DNA from: Candidatus Villigracilis affinis
Lineage (GTDB): Bacteria; Chloroflexota; Anaerolineae; Anaerolineales; Villigracilaceae
Reading direction: 5' to 3'
Length of the DNA stretch: 64,000 nucleotides
NCBI GenBank assembly: GCA_016718275.1
Contig: JADKEA010000026.1
Coordinates: 1-64,000 of the forward strand
In this document: one piece after another, positions 8,497-17,516 of the stretch
Numbering within the stretch: position 1 is the stretch's first letter
How the letters are laid out: each line of letters opens with the position of its first letter
Translations under genes and position numbers: made by a program
The notes under the pieces: generated by a model
What the model was told of the DNA's origin: nothing
Database searches by the model: none
The model's input: the letters and a program-made list of their open reading frames with translations, nothing else

Positions 8497-9564
8497 ATGA
8501 ACCTCAAAGAGATTGCCAATCTCCGCCTCGTCAATCAGCAAATTGCAGGGACGCGATTTAAATCTGCAAAGGATCTTGTCGCGTGGATGGGAGCCATGCA
8601 GGCGCAGGATACTGCGATGGTGAAGTGGGCGGTGGGTGTGCGGCTTACAAATGCCACTGATAAATTTGTGGAGGCTGCGCTGGATGGCGCGGAAATTATC
8701 CGCACGCATGTTTTGCGGCCGACTTGGCACCTGGTCTCAGCAGATGATCTGCGCTGGATGCTGGAATTGACCGCGCCGCAGATCAAGAGAACGTTGAAAA
8801 CGCGTCACACAGAGTTGGGCTTGACCGAATCTGTGCTGTCAAAAAGCCGCAAGGTGATGGAAAAGATCCTGCGCGATGGGAATCATTCCACGCGCGATGA
8901 ATTGATCGTCGAATTCAACAAGGTGAATATTGCCACCGATGAGAATCGCGCATCGCACATTTTCGCAGCGGCGGAATTGGATGGCCTTATTTGCAGCGGT
9001 AAGACCAAAGGCGGCAAACAAACTTTCAGCTTGTTAAATGAATGGGTTCCACAGACCCAGCCCATCGGTCGGGAGGAGGCGTTGGCGTTACTGGCGAAGC
9101 GATATTTTTCCAGTCATGGTCCCGCCACTTTGGATGATTTCAACTGGTGGTCAGGTCTTTCAGCAGGGGATGCGAAACGCGCACTCGATATGGTGAAATC
9201 GAAATTTTCATCAGCGGCGGTTGATTCGAAAACCTATTGGTTTATCGAATCTGATGTTAAAGCCAAAGATTCAGTATTCCTGCTGCCTGCTTTCGATGAA
9301 TTCATTATCAGCTATAAAGACCGAAGCGCGACGATCACTTTTGAAAACCACAAGCGGGCGGTTTCGAGCAATGGCATTTTTCATCCAACCATTGTGGTCA
9401 ATGGGGAAACGGTGGGAGTTTGGAAACGCGTGGTGAAAAAAGACAAGGTGATCCTTGAGCTTGAGTTTTTTGCACAGATCAAGCCAGCTTTGCAAAGAAT
9501 GCTCGAAATCGCATGCGTGCATTACGGCGAATTTCTGGAAAGGAGAATCGAGCTGCCTGCGTAA
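8497..9564 (+). CDS. Winged-helix DNA-binding protein of the HTH_42 (DUF1006, AlkZ-like) family
   Basis: 355 residues starting LRLVNQQIAGTRFKSAKDLV and WMGAMQAQDTAMVKWAVGVR. The QAQD motif and the later HGPATLDDFNWWSGL segment are typical of this family, which contains three winged-helix units and includes DNA glycosylases that unhook crosslinks (AlkZ/YcaQ). QAQD in place of the glycosylase QxQ or QxD active site suggests that glycosylase activity is possible but unproven. An AT-rich box lies directly before the ATG with no Shine-Dalgarno. The gene is monocistronic and divergent from the esterase gene. Confidence 0.85.
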   Translation: MNLKEIANLRLVNQQIAGTRFKSAKDLVAWMGAMQAQDTAMVKWAVGVRLTNATDKFVEAALDGAEIIRTHVLRPTWHLVSADDLRWMLELTAPQIKRTLKTRHTELGLTESVLSKSRKVMEKILRDGNHSTRDELIVEFNKVNIATDENRASHIFAAAELDGLICSGKTKGGKQTFSLLNEWVPQTQPIGREEALALLAKRYFSSHGPATLDDFNWWSGLSAGDAKRALDMVKSKFSSAAVDSKTYWFIESDVKAKDSVFLLPAFDEFIISYKDRSATITFENHKRAVSSNGIFHPTIVVNGETVGVWKRVVKKDKVILELEFFAQIKPALQRMLEIACVHYGEFLERRIELPA

Positions 9565-9716
9565 AGTGTAGTGGGCTGTCGCTTACAAGACATGCATGGT
9601 CAGATTTGGGGGCGATTCCATGTTTCGACGGTAGAATACGGCGAACCCTTAAGAATGATCGAGCAATTCAATAACAAGATGCCTCGTTGATAAAAAATTT
9701 TCTTCACAGGTGAGCC

Positions 9717-11066
9717 ATGTCGCACAGTCCATTCAGACAGGGGAATGCAGTATCGGAAGAATTTTTTCAAAGTATTTTTTCACAGGCTGGTGATGGGATT
9801 TTCCTGATCGACGATCAGGGGGCGATGATCGAAATGAATCCGCGCGGCTGTGAGATATTGGGCTATTCGAGAGAGGAATTGCTGGGTCAGCCTGTAATGA
9901 AATTTCACCCTGCGGATGAACTCGATCATATTCAGGAGAAGCTGGCATCGCTCGCCACGGAAAAGCGGGTCACTACCGAGAGCGCATTTATCCGAAAAGA
10001 CGGTACTCGTGTTCCTGTTGAGATCACAGGAAAAATGCTGTCTAATCATCAGATCATCGGTCTGTTACGGGATATCAGCGAGCGGAAGCAGGCCGGGCAG
10101 GCTTTGATCGACAGCGAACGAAAGTTTCGCAGCCTCGTGGAGCAATCGCCTGATGGAATTTTCATGGTTGATGAGGCTGGGTCGGTTGTTGAGTGGAATC
10201 ATGGGCAGGAGAATATCTCAGGCTTGAAACGGGACGATGTAATGGGGAAACCGATCTGGGACATCCACTGGAAGCTTTTGCCTGAAGAACTTCGTTCAGA
10301 CGTCCTTCTCGAAAACTTGAAACAAAACTTCAAGGAGGTCCTCGATTCTGGACGCGGCCCCGGGTTGAATCTGCCTTATGAAGCGACGTTTCAACTGTCG
10401 GATGGGGTTTATCGAAACGTCGAGATCATGATGTATACCTACAAGACCAATGTCGGCCAGCGGATCGGGGGAATCGTGCGCGATATCACCGAGCGTAAAC
10501 AGGCTGAGAGGCGTTTGGAATACCTGGCCATGCATGACATGTTGACTGACCTGCCGAACCGTCAACTCTTTCAGGATCGATTGAATCTCGCGCTGGACCG
10601 CGCCAGGCGTGAATCTCATGGCTTCCTTGCCGTGATGTTGCTTGACCTCGATAACTTCAAGGAGGTTAATGATAGATATGGGCACGCATATGGAGACCAG
10701 CTGCTAAAGATCGCCGCCCGACGCCTGCAAACCTGTTTGCGGAAATCTGATACGGCTGCACGCATGGGCGGAGATGAATTTACTTTGATCATCGAAGGGT
10801 TGGCAGATTTGGACGGCTGCAAGTTGATCGCTCAAAAAGTGTTGAAAACGCTTTCTCAGCCAATGGAGATCGAGGGCAAAAGTATCAGGGTTACTGCCAG
10901 TGTTGGCATCAGCCTGTTGATGCCCGAAAGTGACAATGCTGCGACCCTGCTTCGCAAAGCGGATATTGCCATGTATCATGCGAAGCGTTTTCGAAATTGT
11001 TACCAGTTCCATCATTTTCTGACTCAATCCTCCCTCTCTGATAGTGTCTGCAACAACCAACTTTAG
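9717..11066 (+). CDS. PAS-PAS-GGDEF diguanylate cyclase
   Basis: Makes the second messenger c-di-GMP from two GTP (family knowledge). Domains in order: PAS at about residues 15-125 (GDGIFLIDDQGAMIEMNPRG), a second PAS-PAC at about 130-265, ending in DITERKQAERRLEYLAMHD, and GGDEF at about 280-445. The active loop MGGDEFTL near residue 350 is intact. An inhibitory RxxD site is not obvious upstream of it. There is no membrane segment or EAL domain, so this is a soluble cyclase. AGGTGA precedes the ATG. The last 15 residues after the GGDEF core are unusual and Ser/Asn-rich. Confidence 0.93.
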   Translation: MSHSPFRQGNAVSEEFFQSIFSQAGDGIFLIDDQGAMIEMNPRGCEILGYSREELLGQPVMKFHPADELDHIQEKLASLATEKRVTTESAFIRKDGTRVPVEITGKMLSNHQIIGLLRDISERKQAGQALIDSERKFRSLVEQSPDGIFMVDEAGSVVEWNHGQENISGLKRDDVMGKPIWDIHWKLLPEELRSDVLLENLKQNFKEVLDSGRGPGLNLPYEATFQLSDGVYRNVEIMMYTYKTNVGQRIGGIVRDITERKQAERRLEYLAMHDMLTDLPNRQLFQDRLNLALDRARRESHGFLAVMLLDLDNFKEVNDRYGHAYGDQLLKIAARRLQTCLRKSDTAARMGGDEFTLIIEGLADLDGCKLIAQKVLKTLSQPMEIEGKSIRVTASVGISLLMPESDNAATLLRKADIAMYHAKRFRNCYQFHHFLTQSSLSDSVCNNQL

Positions 11067-11095
11067 AGATTGCCTGAACAGGCTGCTTAATAATT

Positions 11096-11196
11096 CACCT
11101 TACGCGCCTAACCATGATTCCCTGAGCGGAGTGAAGGGTCTCTACTCCTGAATTCAGAGGTTCTTCGCTCCGCTCAGAACGACACTGCGTAAGGTG
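11096..11196. repeat. Nested inverted repeat
   Basis: Outer arms CACCTTACGC (11096-11105) and GCGTAAGGTG (11187-11196) are exact. Inner arms CTGAGCGGAGTGAA (11122-11135) and TTCGCTCCGCTCAG (11163-11176) differ at one position. It belongs to the same family as the repeats at 59203-59285 and 61342-61464. Confidence 0.75.
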
Positions 11197-11288
11197 GCTT
11201 AATAATCATTTTTCTGTCAAACGGGAACAAACCTGGGATGGGTATCGTCGAATTGCCGTTGCAAAATACCCAGTTTACAGGAGTCTCC

Positions 11289-11700
11289 ATGAAACGTATT
11301 TTATTTGTCTTGCTCATGTCCGCCGTTCTGCTTTCGGCTTGCACCCCTACCAGTTCTTTGCCCACTGAAGAATCCTCAGACACAGATTTGCCTGCCGTGA
11401 ACGATCCATCCCAGCCAATTCGTGCAGCGGCGGGTGAGACCTTCACCATCGTGATGAATGCCAACGCGTCCACGGGCTATCACTGGGAAATCGTTGGTCC
11501 GTTGGATGATGCTCATTTTGGAATTTGTTTCGCGGGAATATGTGGGTTCCGAACCAGCCATGCCCGGCTCCGGCGGCGTGGAAGTGTGGACCTTCAAGGC
11601 AGTTGCACCAGGTGAATCCATTCTTGTTTTAGGGAATTACCCACCATCCGAAAGTGAATCTTATGAAGAGGAAGTCCGCTTTTCGATCGTGGTGGAATAG
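11289..11700 (+). pseudogene. Chagasin-like (I42) protease-inhibitor lipoprotein, frameshifted
   Basis: The ATG at 11289 (CAGGAG upstream) begins a lipoprotein signal, MKRILFVLLMSAVLLSAC. Then come the I42 loops: NASTGYHWEI (family NPTTGY-W loop) and, in another frame, GSGGVEVWTFKAVAPGES (family GxGG loop). The frame changes at TTTTGGAATTT (11517-11527): removing one G joins PLDDAHF to EFVSREYVGSEPAMP. The repaired protein would be about 136 residues, normal for an exported inhibitor of cysteine peptidases. As read it ends early at 11615. Confidence 0.8.
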
Positions 11701-11717
11701 CCGAACGATTTAAAAGC

Positions 11718-11757
11718 AAAGAGGGAACATCGCCTCAGATGTTCCCTCTTTTTATTT
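11718..11757. terminator. Rho-independent terminator
   Basis: Arms AAAGAGGGAACATC (11718-11731) and GATGTTCCCTCTTT (11738-11751), 6-base loop, then a T-rich run. It follows the chagasin-like gene and faces the convergent SulP gene. Confidence 0.85.
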
Positions 11758-11794
11758 TGGACTTCTTGCATAAGCCTTGCTACCTAGAGCTTAC

Positions 11795-13987
11795 TTAATT
11801 CAACAATGCTTCGAGGGTGCGATTGTTTTCGGAAAGACGCTGCGAGAGCGTTAGCACGATCCAGCGGTGCAGGCCGGAGGCCAGTGCTGGATTTTCGATT
11901 TCCATTTTTTCAAGCGACTCGACGCTCAATTTATGCACCACGCTTTTAACAGACGCAACCACCGTAGCCGTGGGCGGAATCCGCAGATACATGCCGATCT
12001 CCCCGACAGTGGACCCCGGCCCCATCGTTCGCAAGCGGAGGATCTTATCGGGCGGGATCTCCAGAATGGCCGCGAGTTCGCCTGCTTCTACAAAGAACAT
12101 GGCCGCAGGTTGTTCGCCCTGACGTATCAGAACTTGCTCTGCTTCGATCTCCACACGATCAAGGTAGTGAAGAAATTTATCCACCTGCTCTTTGGAAGAG
12201 AAAGCTTGCTTTAACCTTGAATTCAGGAGTTTTGCATAGCCCATTGCGGAGCTATCCTCGCTCTTGATGATCTTGTCTTCGCAGGTGCCAACGGCTTCAT
12301 CCATGCTGGGGAAAGTTTGCACGGTATCCATTTTTACGCCGCCTTTTTTCAATGTGGTTAGTATGCTTTGCGGCACTTCCGTCAGGAACATGTGGATGCC
12401 GTTTGCATCAGCCATTTGCTGAATGCGGATGAAACTGAACACCGCCGATGAATCCAGCGCCGAAACGCGTCGAAAATCCAAAACCAGATATCGTAGCGCA
12501 GGCTGGCTTTTATCTGCGATGCGGCTGCGTACCCGTCCCAGTAATCCCTGCGCCGTGCCGAAGAAGATAAATCCATTCAATTGCAGGATGGTGATCTGGT
12601 CTCCCTTGCCATCCAATAATTTGTGATGTTCCATGGGGCGATCTACACGGCTGCGGTAGGTGAGACCTGTGAGCGCATGGTTGACAATATCGATGCGGCT
12701 GTAATTAACCACGAATAAGATGACAGCCGCCAATATGCCAACTGCCACACCCTGTAGGAATCCCGCCCAGCCGACGACGGCAATGATCACCAGAACGAGG
12801 ACATACTCCAGTTTTGGCAGGTTGAACCATGCATCGTACACCCACTCTGCGAGGAAGGATAAGCCGACAAAGAAAAGCAATCCACCGACCATGTATTTTG
12901 GAATCAACGAGAGCAGGGTTGCCCCGAAGATCAAAACAACAGCGAGGATCAAGACCAGGAAAACACCGACCAGCCTCGAGCGAATTCCTGATCGCATTGG
13001 AAGGGCTGAGAGGCTTAGGTAGTGGTATCCTGCCGAGCCGCCGGTGAATGCGCCGAGCAGGTTTCCGATTCCCGCCGAAACCAACTCGCGATTCATATCG
13101 ATATCTTCCATGCTGACCAATTCAATGGCGCTGGCATTCAACAGCAGTGCCACGACGCTTATCATGATTACAGCGCCGATGCTGCTGGCCTGCCCCGCGA
13201 GCATGGACCAGTCCACGCCTTGCAGCAGGGCCATATCCATTGGTTTCCACAAAGTGCCTTCGGAGAAAGGACCCAACACCCAGCCCAATTCACGCGCTGT
13301 CCCAAGACTCGTACCGGTGATGAAAAGATAAATATAAAAGAGCGTCACACCCAGCGTCAGCATGGCAGGCGTGATCAAAATGTGGTTGGATCTTCGTGTG
13401 ATCAAAGCCAGTGCAAGACCGAAGATCACGCCGGGCAGCCAGCGTATCAGGGCTTCAGGGGTGAGCAGTATGCCAAGATTCGCGATCCCGATCGACGCAT
13501 CCAACATGACATTGAACGAGCCTCGTATCAGCAGCAGCCCCGTTCCTGCGATGAAGCCTCCCACCACGGGGTAGGGAACGAAGCGAACAAAACGGCTGAG
13601 CTTGAATGTCCCAAGCAGGAGGAATATCAACCCTGTTGAAAGAGTCGTGATGAATATCATCGCCACCACTGTGGCAAAACGCGCCTGGATGGAAGCCCCG
13701 ATCATTGCCGCGCTGACAGTTGCTCCTGCCACGGCGAGAATCGCCGCTGGACTATCCTGCGGCCCGCCGATGCTGCCGCTCGATGAACTTGCAAAAGCCA
13801 TGGTCAGCTGAAAAATGATCGCGCTGAACAGGGTCATGCCGATCCCAATGGATGAATATTGCGCCAGGTCCCCGGAGTAGATGAGGACACCAAATGAAAT
13901 TAGAACAGGGAGTTCAATGGCCCCCACCACAAAACCCATGGTGGCAATCGGCAGAATCTTTTTGAGTTGGAACTCCTGTATATTCAT
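11795..13987 (-). CDS. SulP-family anion transporter with STAS and cyclic-nucleotide-binding domains
   Basis: Inner-membrane anion permease (sulfate or bicarbonate class) of 730 residues. Residues about 15-440 form 10 or more helices with the SulP pattern (SSSGSIGGPQDSPAAILAV near residue 65). A STAS domain follows at about 455-560 (QLNGFIFFGTAQG...LDFRRVSALDSSAVFSF). A CRP-type nucleotide-binding domain lies at about 595-715, with the phosphate cassette region MGPGSTVGEIGMYL and RIPPTATVVA, where cNMP proteins have GE...RxA; here Thr replaces the Arg. Regulation by a nucleotide is therefore uncertain. Substrate cannot be fixed from sequence. It is divergent from the lipoprotein gene at 14129. 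Confidence 0.9.
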   Translation of the reverse strand: MNIQEFQLKKILPIATMGFVVGAIELPVLISFGVLIYSGDLAQYSSIGIGMTLFSAIIFQLTMAFASSSSGSIGGPQDSPAAILAVAGATVSAAMIGASIQARFATVVAMIFITTLSTGLIFLLLGTFKLSRFVRFVPYPVVGGFIAGTGLLLIRGSFNVMLDASIGIANLGILLTPEALIRWLPGVIFGLALALITRRSNHILITPAMLTLGVTLFYIYLFITGTSLGTARELGWVLGPFSEGTLWKPMDMALLQGVDWSMLAGQASSIGAVIMISVVALLLNASAIELVSMEDIDMNRELVSAGIGNLLGAFTGGSAGYHYLSLSALPMRSGIRSRLVGVFLVLILAVVLIFGATLLSLIPKYMVGGLLFFVGLSFLAEWVYDAWFNLPKLEYVLVLVIIAVVGWAGFLQGVAVGILAAVILFVVNYSRIDIVNHALTGLTYRSRVDRPMEHHKLLDGKGDQITILQLNGFIFFGTAQGLLGRVRSRIADKSQPALRYLVLDFRRVSALDSSAVFSFIRIQQMADANGIHMFLTEVPQSILTTLKKGGVKMDTVQTFPSMDEAVGTCEDKIIKSEDSSAMGYAKLLNSRLKQAFSSKEQVDKFLHYLDRVEIEAEQVLIRQGEQPAAMFFVEAGELAAILEIPPDKILRLRTMGPGSTVGEIGMYLRIPPTATVVASVKSVVHKLSVESLEKMEIENPALASGLHRWIVLTLSQRLSENNRTLEALLN

Positions 13988-14128
13988 GGGTTGCCTCTTT
14001 TAGGTATTGTTGACAGTTCGAGTCCGATTATAAGCGCGTTGTCATCCATGACCAATATCCTACTCGGGGTCGGAACAAATGACGTGAAGGAATTGTCCTT
14101 GAGGAAATTCAAAAAGGAGAATTGGATC

Positions 14129-14716
14129 ATGTTCACACAATCGTTCAAAAAGGTATTGATCTTCATGCCCGTATTGCTTACATTGGCTTGTTCCACACTT
14201 ATGCCGAAGCCCACACCCAGCGCTGCAGATATTGAGAAGGAGGAACAGGCTGTCTATTCCTTCTTTGTTGGCGCAAGCACAGGCCCCGCGCTTATTTTGG
14301 AGGAAACCTCCTCCAGTATTGGCGGGGATACCCCGCAGGAGCTGAAGGAACAACTCAGGAATAGTTTCAAGGATATATCAAGGGAAACGGTTGAAAGTTT
14401 TGCCGCGCGCAATGTGGAGTCCGTCCAGCTTTCTCCAGATATGGACCTAGGTGTGGAATACGTGCTCTTGAGTCATGAGGAACTTGCCGAAATCTCGAGC
14501 CAACCCAATTGGGGCGAACTCCTTACTGAAAAATATCCAGGCTCGTATGGATACACCATCTTCTCGCGCGTGGGTTTTAACAACACCCTCGACGAGGCTG
14601 TGATCTACGTGGGGAATGTAGCTGGGCCTTTGATGGGCAGCGGTGATTTTTATCTAATGGAAAAGGTCGACGGGGAGTGGCTCATCAAAGAGCAGTATAT
14701 GATCTGGATATCATGA
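14129..14716 (+). CDS. Uncharacterised lipoprotein
   Basis: 195 residues with a signal peptide and lipobox (MPVLLTLACSTL), followed by a Pro/Thr linker and a soluble domain with no motif that I recognise. The C-terminal part (GDFYLMEKVDGEWLIKEQY) resembles NTF2-like or DUF4878-type extracellular domains, which is a weak guess. AAGGAG 9 bases before the ATG at 14129 supports this start over an upstream in-frame ATG at 13967. It is convergent with the kinase-like membrane-protein gene, with a gap of only 3 bases between stops. Confidence 0.8.
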   Translation: MFTQSFKKVLIFMPVLLTLACSTLMPKPTPSAADIEKEEQAVYSFFVGASTGPALILEETSSSIGGDTPQELKEQLRNSFKDISRETVESFAARNVESVQLSPDMDLGVEYVLLSHEELAEISSQPNWGELLTEKYPGSYGYTIFSRVGFNNTLDEAVIYVGNVAGPLMGSGDFYLMEKVDGEWLIKEQYMIWIS

Positions 14717-14719
14717 ACT

Positions 14720-17254
14720 CTATACTTTGAATTCGGTCAAAACCGCGCCTGTGGTGCTGAATGTAGCAGTGATGAAGGAACACCAGATGATCGTGGATGC
14801 CCAATCGATGAGATTTACTTCCGTTTCAGGGTCGAAGAATAACAGGCCGAGGGCAGCCAGAAGGCCGATCACCACTCCGCTGGTGAGCGCCATCAGTACC
14901 CTTCTTGAGAAGGAAGAGCCGCCGCTTCCGCTGTTCACAATGACCCCGCCTAGAAACCCGAAAAGGATCAAAACTGGTGCCACAACCCCGAATGCAGGAA
15001 GCATGCCTCTGATGGATACGTGCAAATTCTGAAGCAGCCAGCTCGTGAGCGAAAAGATCATGACGATCAGTAACACGTGCCATGAACGGGTCTTTTGCGT
15101 CTTTCGCAATTCGGCCCGTTCGTTCATTTTTCGACGAATGGTCAGCGGCCAGTTGTAGAAAAAGTTGAATGCCTTGTGCTCAAGCAATGCGCCGCCTTCG
15201 CCGAATACGGGAATGATCCGCGCCACCCGTGTTGCCCAGAAACCTGCCATACAGCGGGCAAGGGTGGGATAACTGTATGTCATTTGGATGGGGAAGGAAA
15301 TATATCCAACGTATTTGAAGAAAGAGAGAGGCAGGGCAAGGTTGTAGTCTTTGAAGTTTCTCTCCTTGATCGCGAGAAAAAGTACGTAGAGTCCGCGTGC
15401 AAACGAGCCCGGTGAAACGGGAATGATCTGAAAAAAAGCCAGGATCCCGGCGGCCATGGCATAGGCTTCTGCACGGGGCATCTCGGGGTGATTAAGAATA
15501 TACAGGATCGCAAGCCCGGTTGAGATCACATGGGTGATCGGTGACATTCCAACATGCACGGCAAGGCTTTGCAGATATTTATGAATATACGGGTCGTGGA
15601 TCTGTGAAAGAATCTCCTCTGCGTCTTCTTTGGAGAGTACCTGTCTCTCTTGCCCTTCGCTGACGATCTCCCGCAGCCATTCCTCACGGAGCACGGGGTT
15701 GAAGTACAGGCGGATGGGACGGACGATGATGTTGTAGAGCGTATCAACGAAGAACCTACGATCTGAAAAAAAGCGGTGGAACTTGCCCGGTAAGAACGAA
15801 AGCGGAAGGTGATAAAGATACAGCGGCAGGGAGGAGGATATCTTTTCCACATGCGCATCCGTAACCCTGCCTCCACGATACCAGCGGATCAGTGTTTCCA
15901 TACGGCTGGCAAGCAGGGCACGTTGGAGGTATGAAATGCTGGATATCATGCTTAAATAATGCCTGCGATAATCCTGCCGGCCAAGGGCGAGTCGAAAGGC
16001 TTTTCCCAAAAAGGGAATCAACCCCAGTAGAACGAAGAAAAGGAAGAATCCCCAGCTTTTGCGCAGGCGTTCTTCGGTTTTCTGGTCGATGATGTTTCTC
16101 ACCCGCCAGCCAATGATCGTGCTGTTGGTAATGGTGACGTGCAAGGCTTTGTTGCGGATGAGGTCGAAACGATGATGAGTGATATCGGGAACGGAGTTTC
16201 GATACACCTGCTCGCAGGTCTTTAATTCATCCAGCAGGGGCAGCATATCAGAGAAATCTGTCGGGTTGTTTTTTACGAATGTTTCAAGTTTGCCGACATC
16301 GCCGCGATCAAATTGAACCAGGCTTCCGCGTTTGATTCCCTGTGCGATCAGCATGACATCCCCTGGACTCATCGGCAGGAAGGGGAGCAGGGTCAGGCCT
16401 GCCCGAAAGTCCACTGCGGTTAACCCGCGAGCAGGTTCGAGGTCCGTTTCTAAGCGTTTGAGGACATTCGGCTGACTCTTCCAGGTAGACCATTCATATT
16501 GTCTGGCAAATTCGTGCGCACCCATCTCATGCAGCAGGGTGGAGAAGTCGCGTAGGAATATTTTTTTTGAACGATATTCGAGCGATCCAATGGTGGCTGT
16601 ATCGGCGATCTCACCCTTTTCCCACCGCGCGAGAAGGTCGGCGTGTTCATCCACTTCCAATCGCCAGGTGCGGCCATCCACCCAGTTGCTGATTTCGCCG
16701 CAGCTTCCCAATTGCTCATCGACCAATATCCCGTGAACATCGTTGACGGCATTCTCATCCTTGAATCGTATGCTTGCGGCGCGGCGAATGAACTTTTGCC
16801 AAAGTGCACCAGCGCGAGCCGCGACCGGGTTGCACTGAATTTGGAAGGGACCTTGAAAGCCGACCCCATACAATAGATTCCTGAAAGAAAGTGCGCCGCG
16901 TGAAGGGGGAATAAAGATCTTCAGTGCATACACATGGCCGATCTTGAATGGGCTGTTATTCCCATCCACAGAAAGAATGCGGATTTTATATACCTGCCCT
17001 GCAAACCCACCGCCTACGAATTTTTCGATCAATAATGAAACGCGTACTGTGTCCTGACCGTTTTCCCCCGTGAGCAAGGCAACGTCATATGAAATACGAT
17101 CCCCTGCGTCGTAACGCTCCGTGCGCAGAGGTTTATGTATTTGACTAGCGTTAAACCTGTTTTCGAGATGTTTGATGGTGTTTGAGGTGAGAGTTTCCAT
17201 GTTAAAGCTGACCACCATGTGTTGAGTGCAATAATGACGATAATGATTAAGCAT
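14720..17254 (-). CDS. Large kinase-like (probable pseudokinase) polytopic membrane protein
   Basis: 844 residues; no named family recognised. The N-terminal half looks like a protein-kinase fold: a Gly-rich loop VGGGFAGQVYKI near residue 83, a strand with Lys (VYALKIF, near 108), a helix-rich middle, WSTWKSQPNVLKRL near 262, where kinases have HRDxKPxNVL, and TAVDFRAGL near 283, in the place of DFG. If that alignment is right the catalytic Asp is missing, so it would bind nucleotide or act as a scaffold. From about residue 405 there are at least eight hydrophobic segments. The C-terminal end has four TM helices around a GSGGSSFSRR loop. The start is uncertain (ATG at 17254, 17218 or 17200); none has a strong ribosome site. 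Confidence 0.75.
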   Translation of the reverse strand: MLNHYRHYCTQHMVVSFNMETLTSNTIKHLENRFNASQIHKPLRTERYDAGDRISYDVALLTGENGQDTVRVSLLIEKFVGGGFAGQVYKIRILSVDGNNSPFKIGHVYALKIFIPPSRGALSFRNLLYGVGFQGPFQIQCNPVAARAGALWQKFIRRAASIRFKDENAVNDVHGILVDEQLGSCGEISNWVDGRTWRLEVDEHADLLARWEKGEIADTATIGSLEYRSKKIFLRDFSTLLHEMGAHEFARQYEWSTWKSQPNVLKRLETDLEPARGLTAVDFRAGLTLLPFLPMSPGDVMLIAQGIKRGSLVQFDRGDVGKLETFVKNNPTDFSDMLPLLDELKTCEQVYRNSVPDITHHRFDLIRNKALHVTITNSTIIGWRVRNIIDQKTEERLRKSWGFFLFFVLLGLIPFLGKAFRLALGRQDYRRHYLSMISSISYLQRALLASRMETLIRWYRGGRVTDAHVEKISSSLPLYLYHLPLSFLPGKFHRFFSDRRFFVDTLYNIIVRPIRLYFNPVLREEWLREIVSEGQERQVLSKEDAEEILSQIHDPYIHKYLQSLAVHVGMSPITHVISTGLAILYILNHPEMPRAEAYAMAAGILAFFQIIPVSPGSFARGLYVLFLAIKERNFKDYNLALPLSFFKYVGYISFPIQMTYSYPTLARCMAGFWATRVARIIPVFGEGGALLEHKAFNFFYNWPLTIRRKMNERAELRKTQKTRSWHVLLIVMIFSLTSWLLQNLHVSIRGMLPAFGVVAPVLILFGFLGGVIVNSGSGGSSFSRRVLMALTSGVVIGLLAALGLLFFDPETEVNLIDWASTIIWCSFITATFSTTGAVLTEFKV

Positions 17255-17516
17255 TATATTTCAAATGATTGAATCAGCAATAGCTTTTCGGTCATATTGG
17301 ACGGGCACTTTGCTCAAATTCGCGAGGTACAATAGTTGTAGAATGGAGCGCCTGTGCGGTCTGCCCACAGCCCGCATTGAAAAAATTATATGTTGAAATT
17401 AACCTGCCATGCTGAAGGAACCATTTTGACGTTTCAGTTCTGGTTGTTGAAGCCGCATTAGAACTTCGGTGGTTGCTCAAACCAGCCAATGACTGAATTC
17501 AAGGAAAAAGGCATTT

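Noticed and set aside
13022..13639. 205-residue frame opposite the SulP gene
   Set aside because: Low-quality composition (His/Gln/Arg rich) and no motif; antisense shadow of membrane helices.
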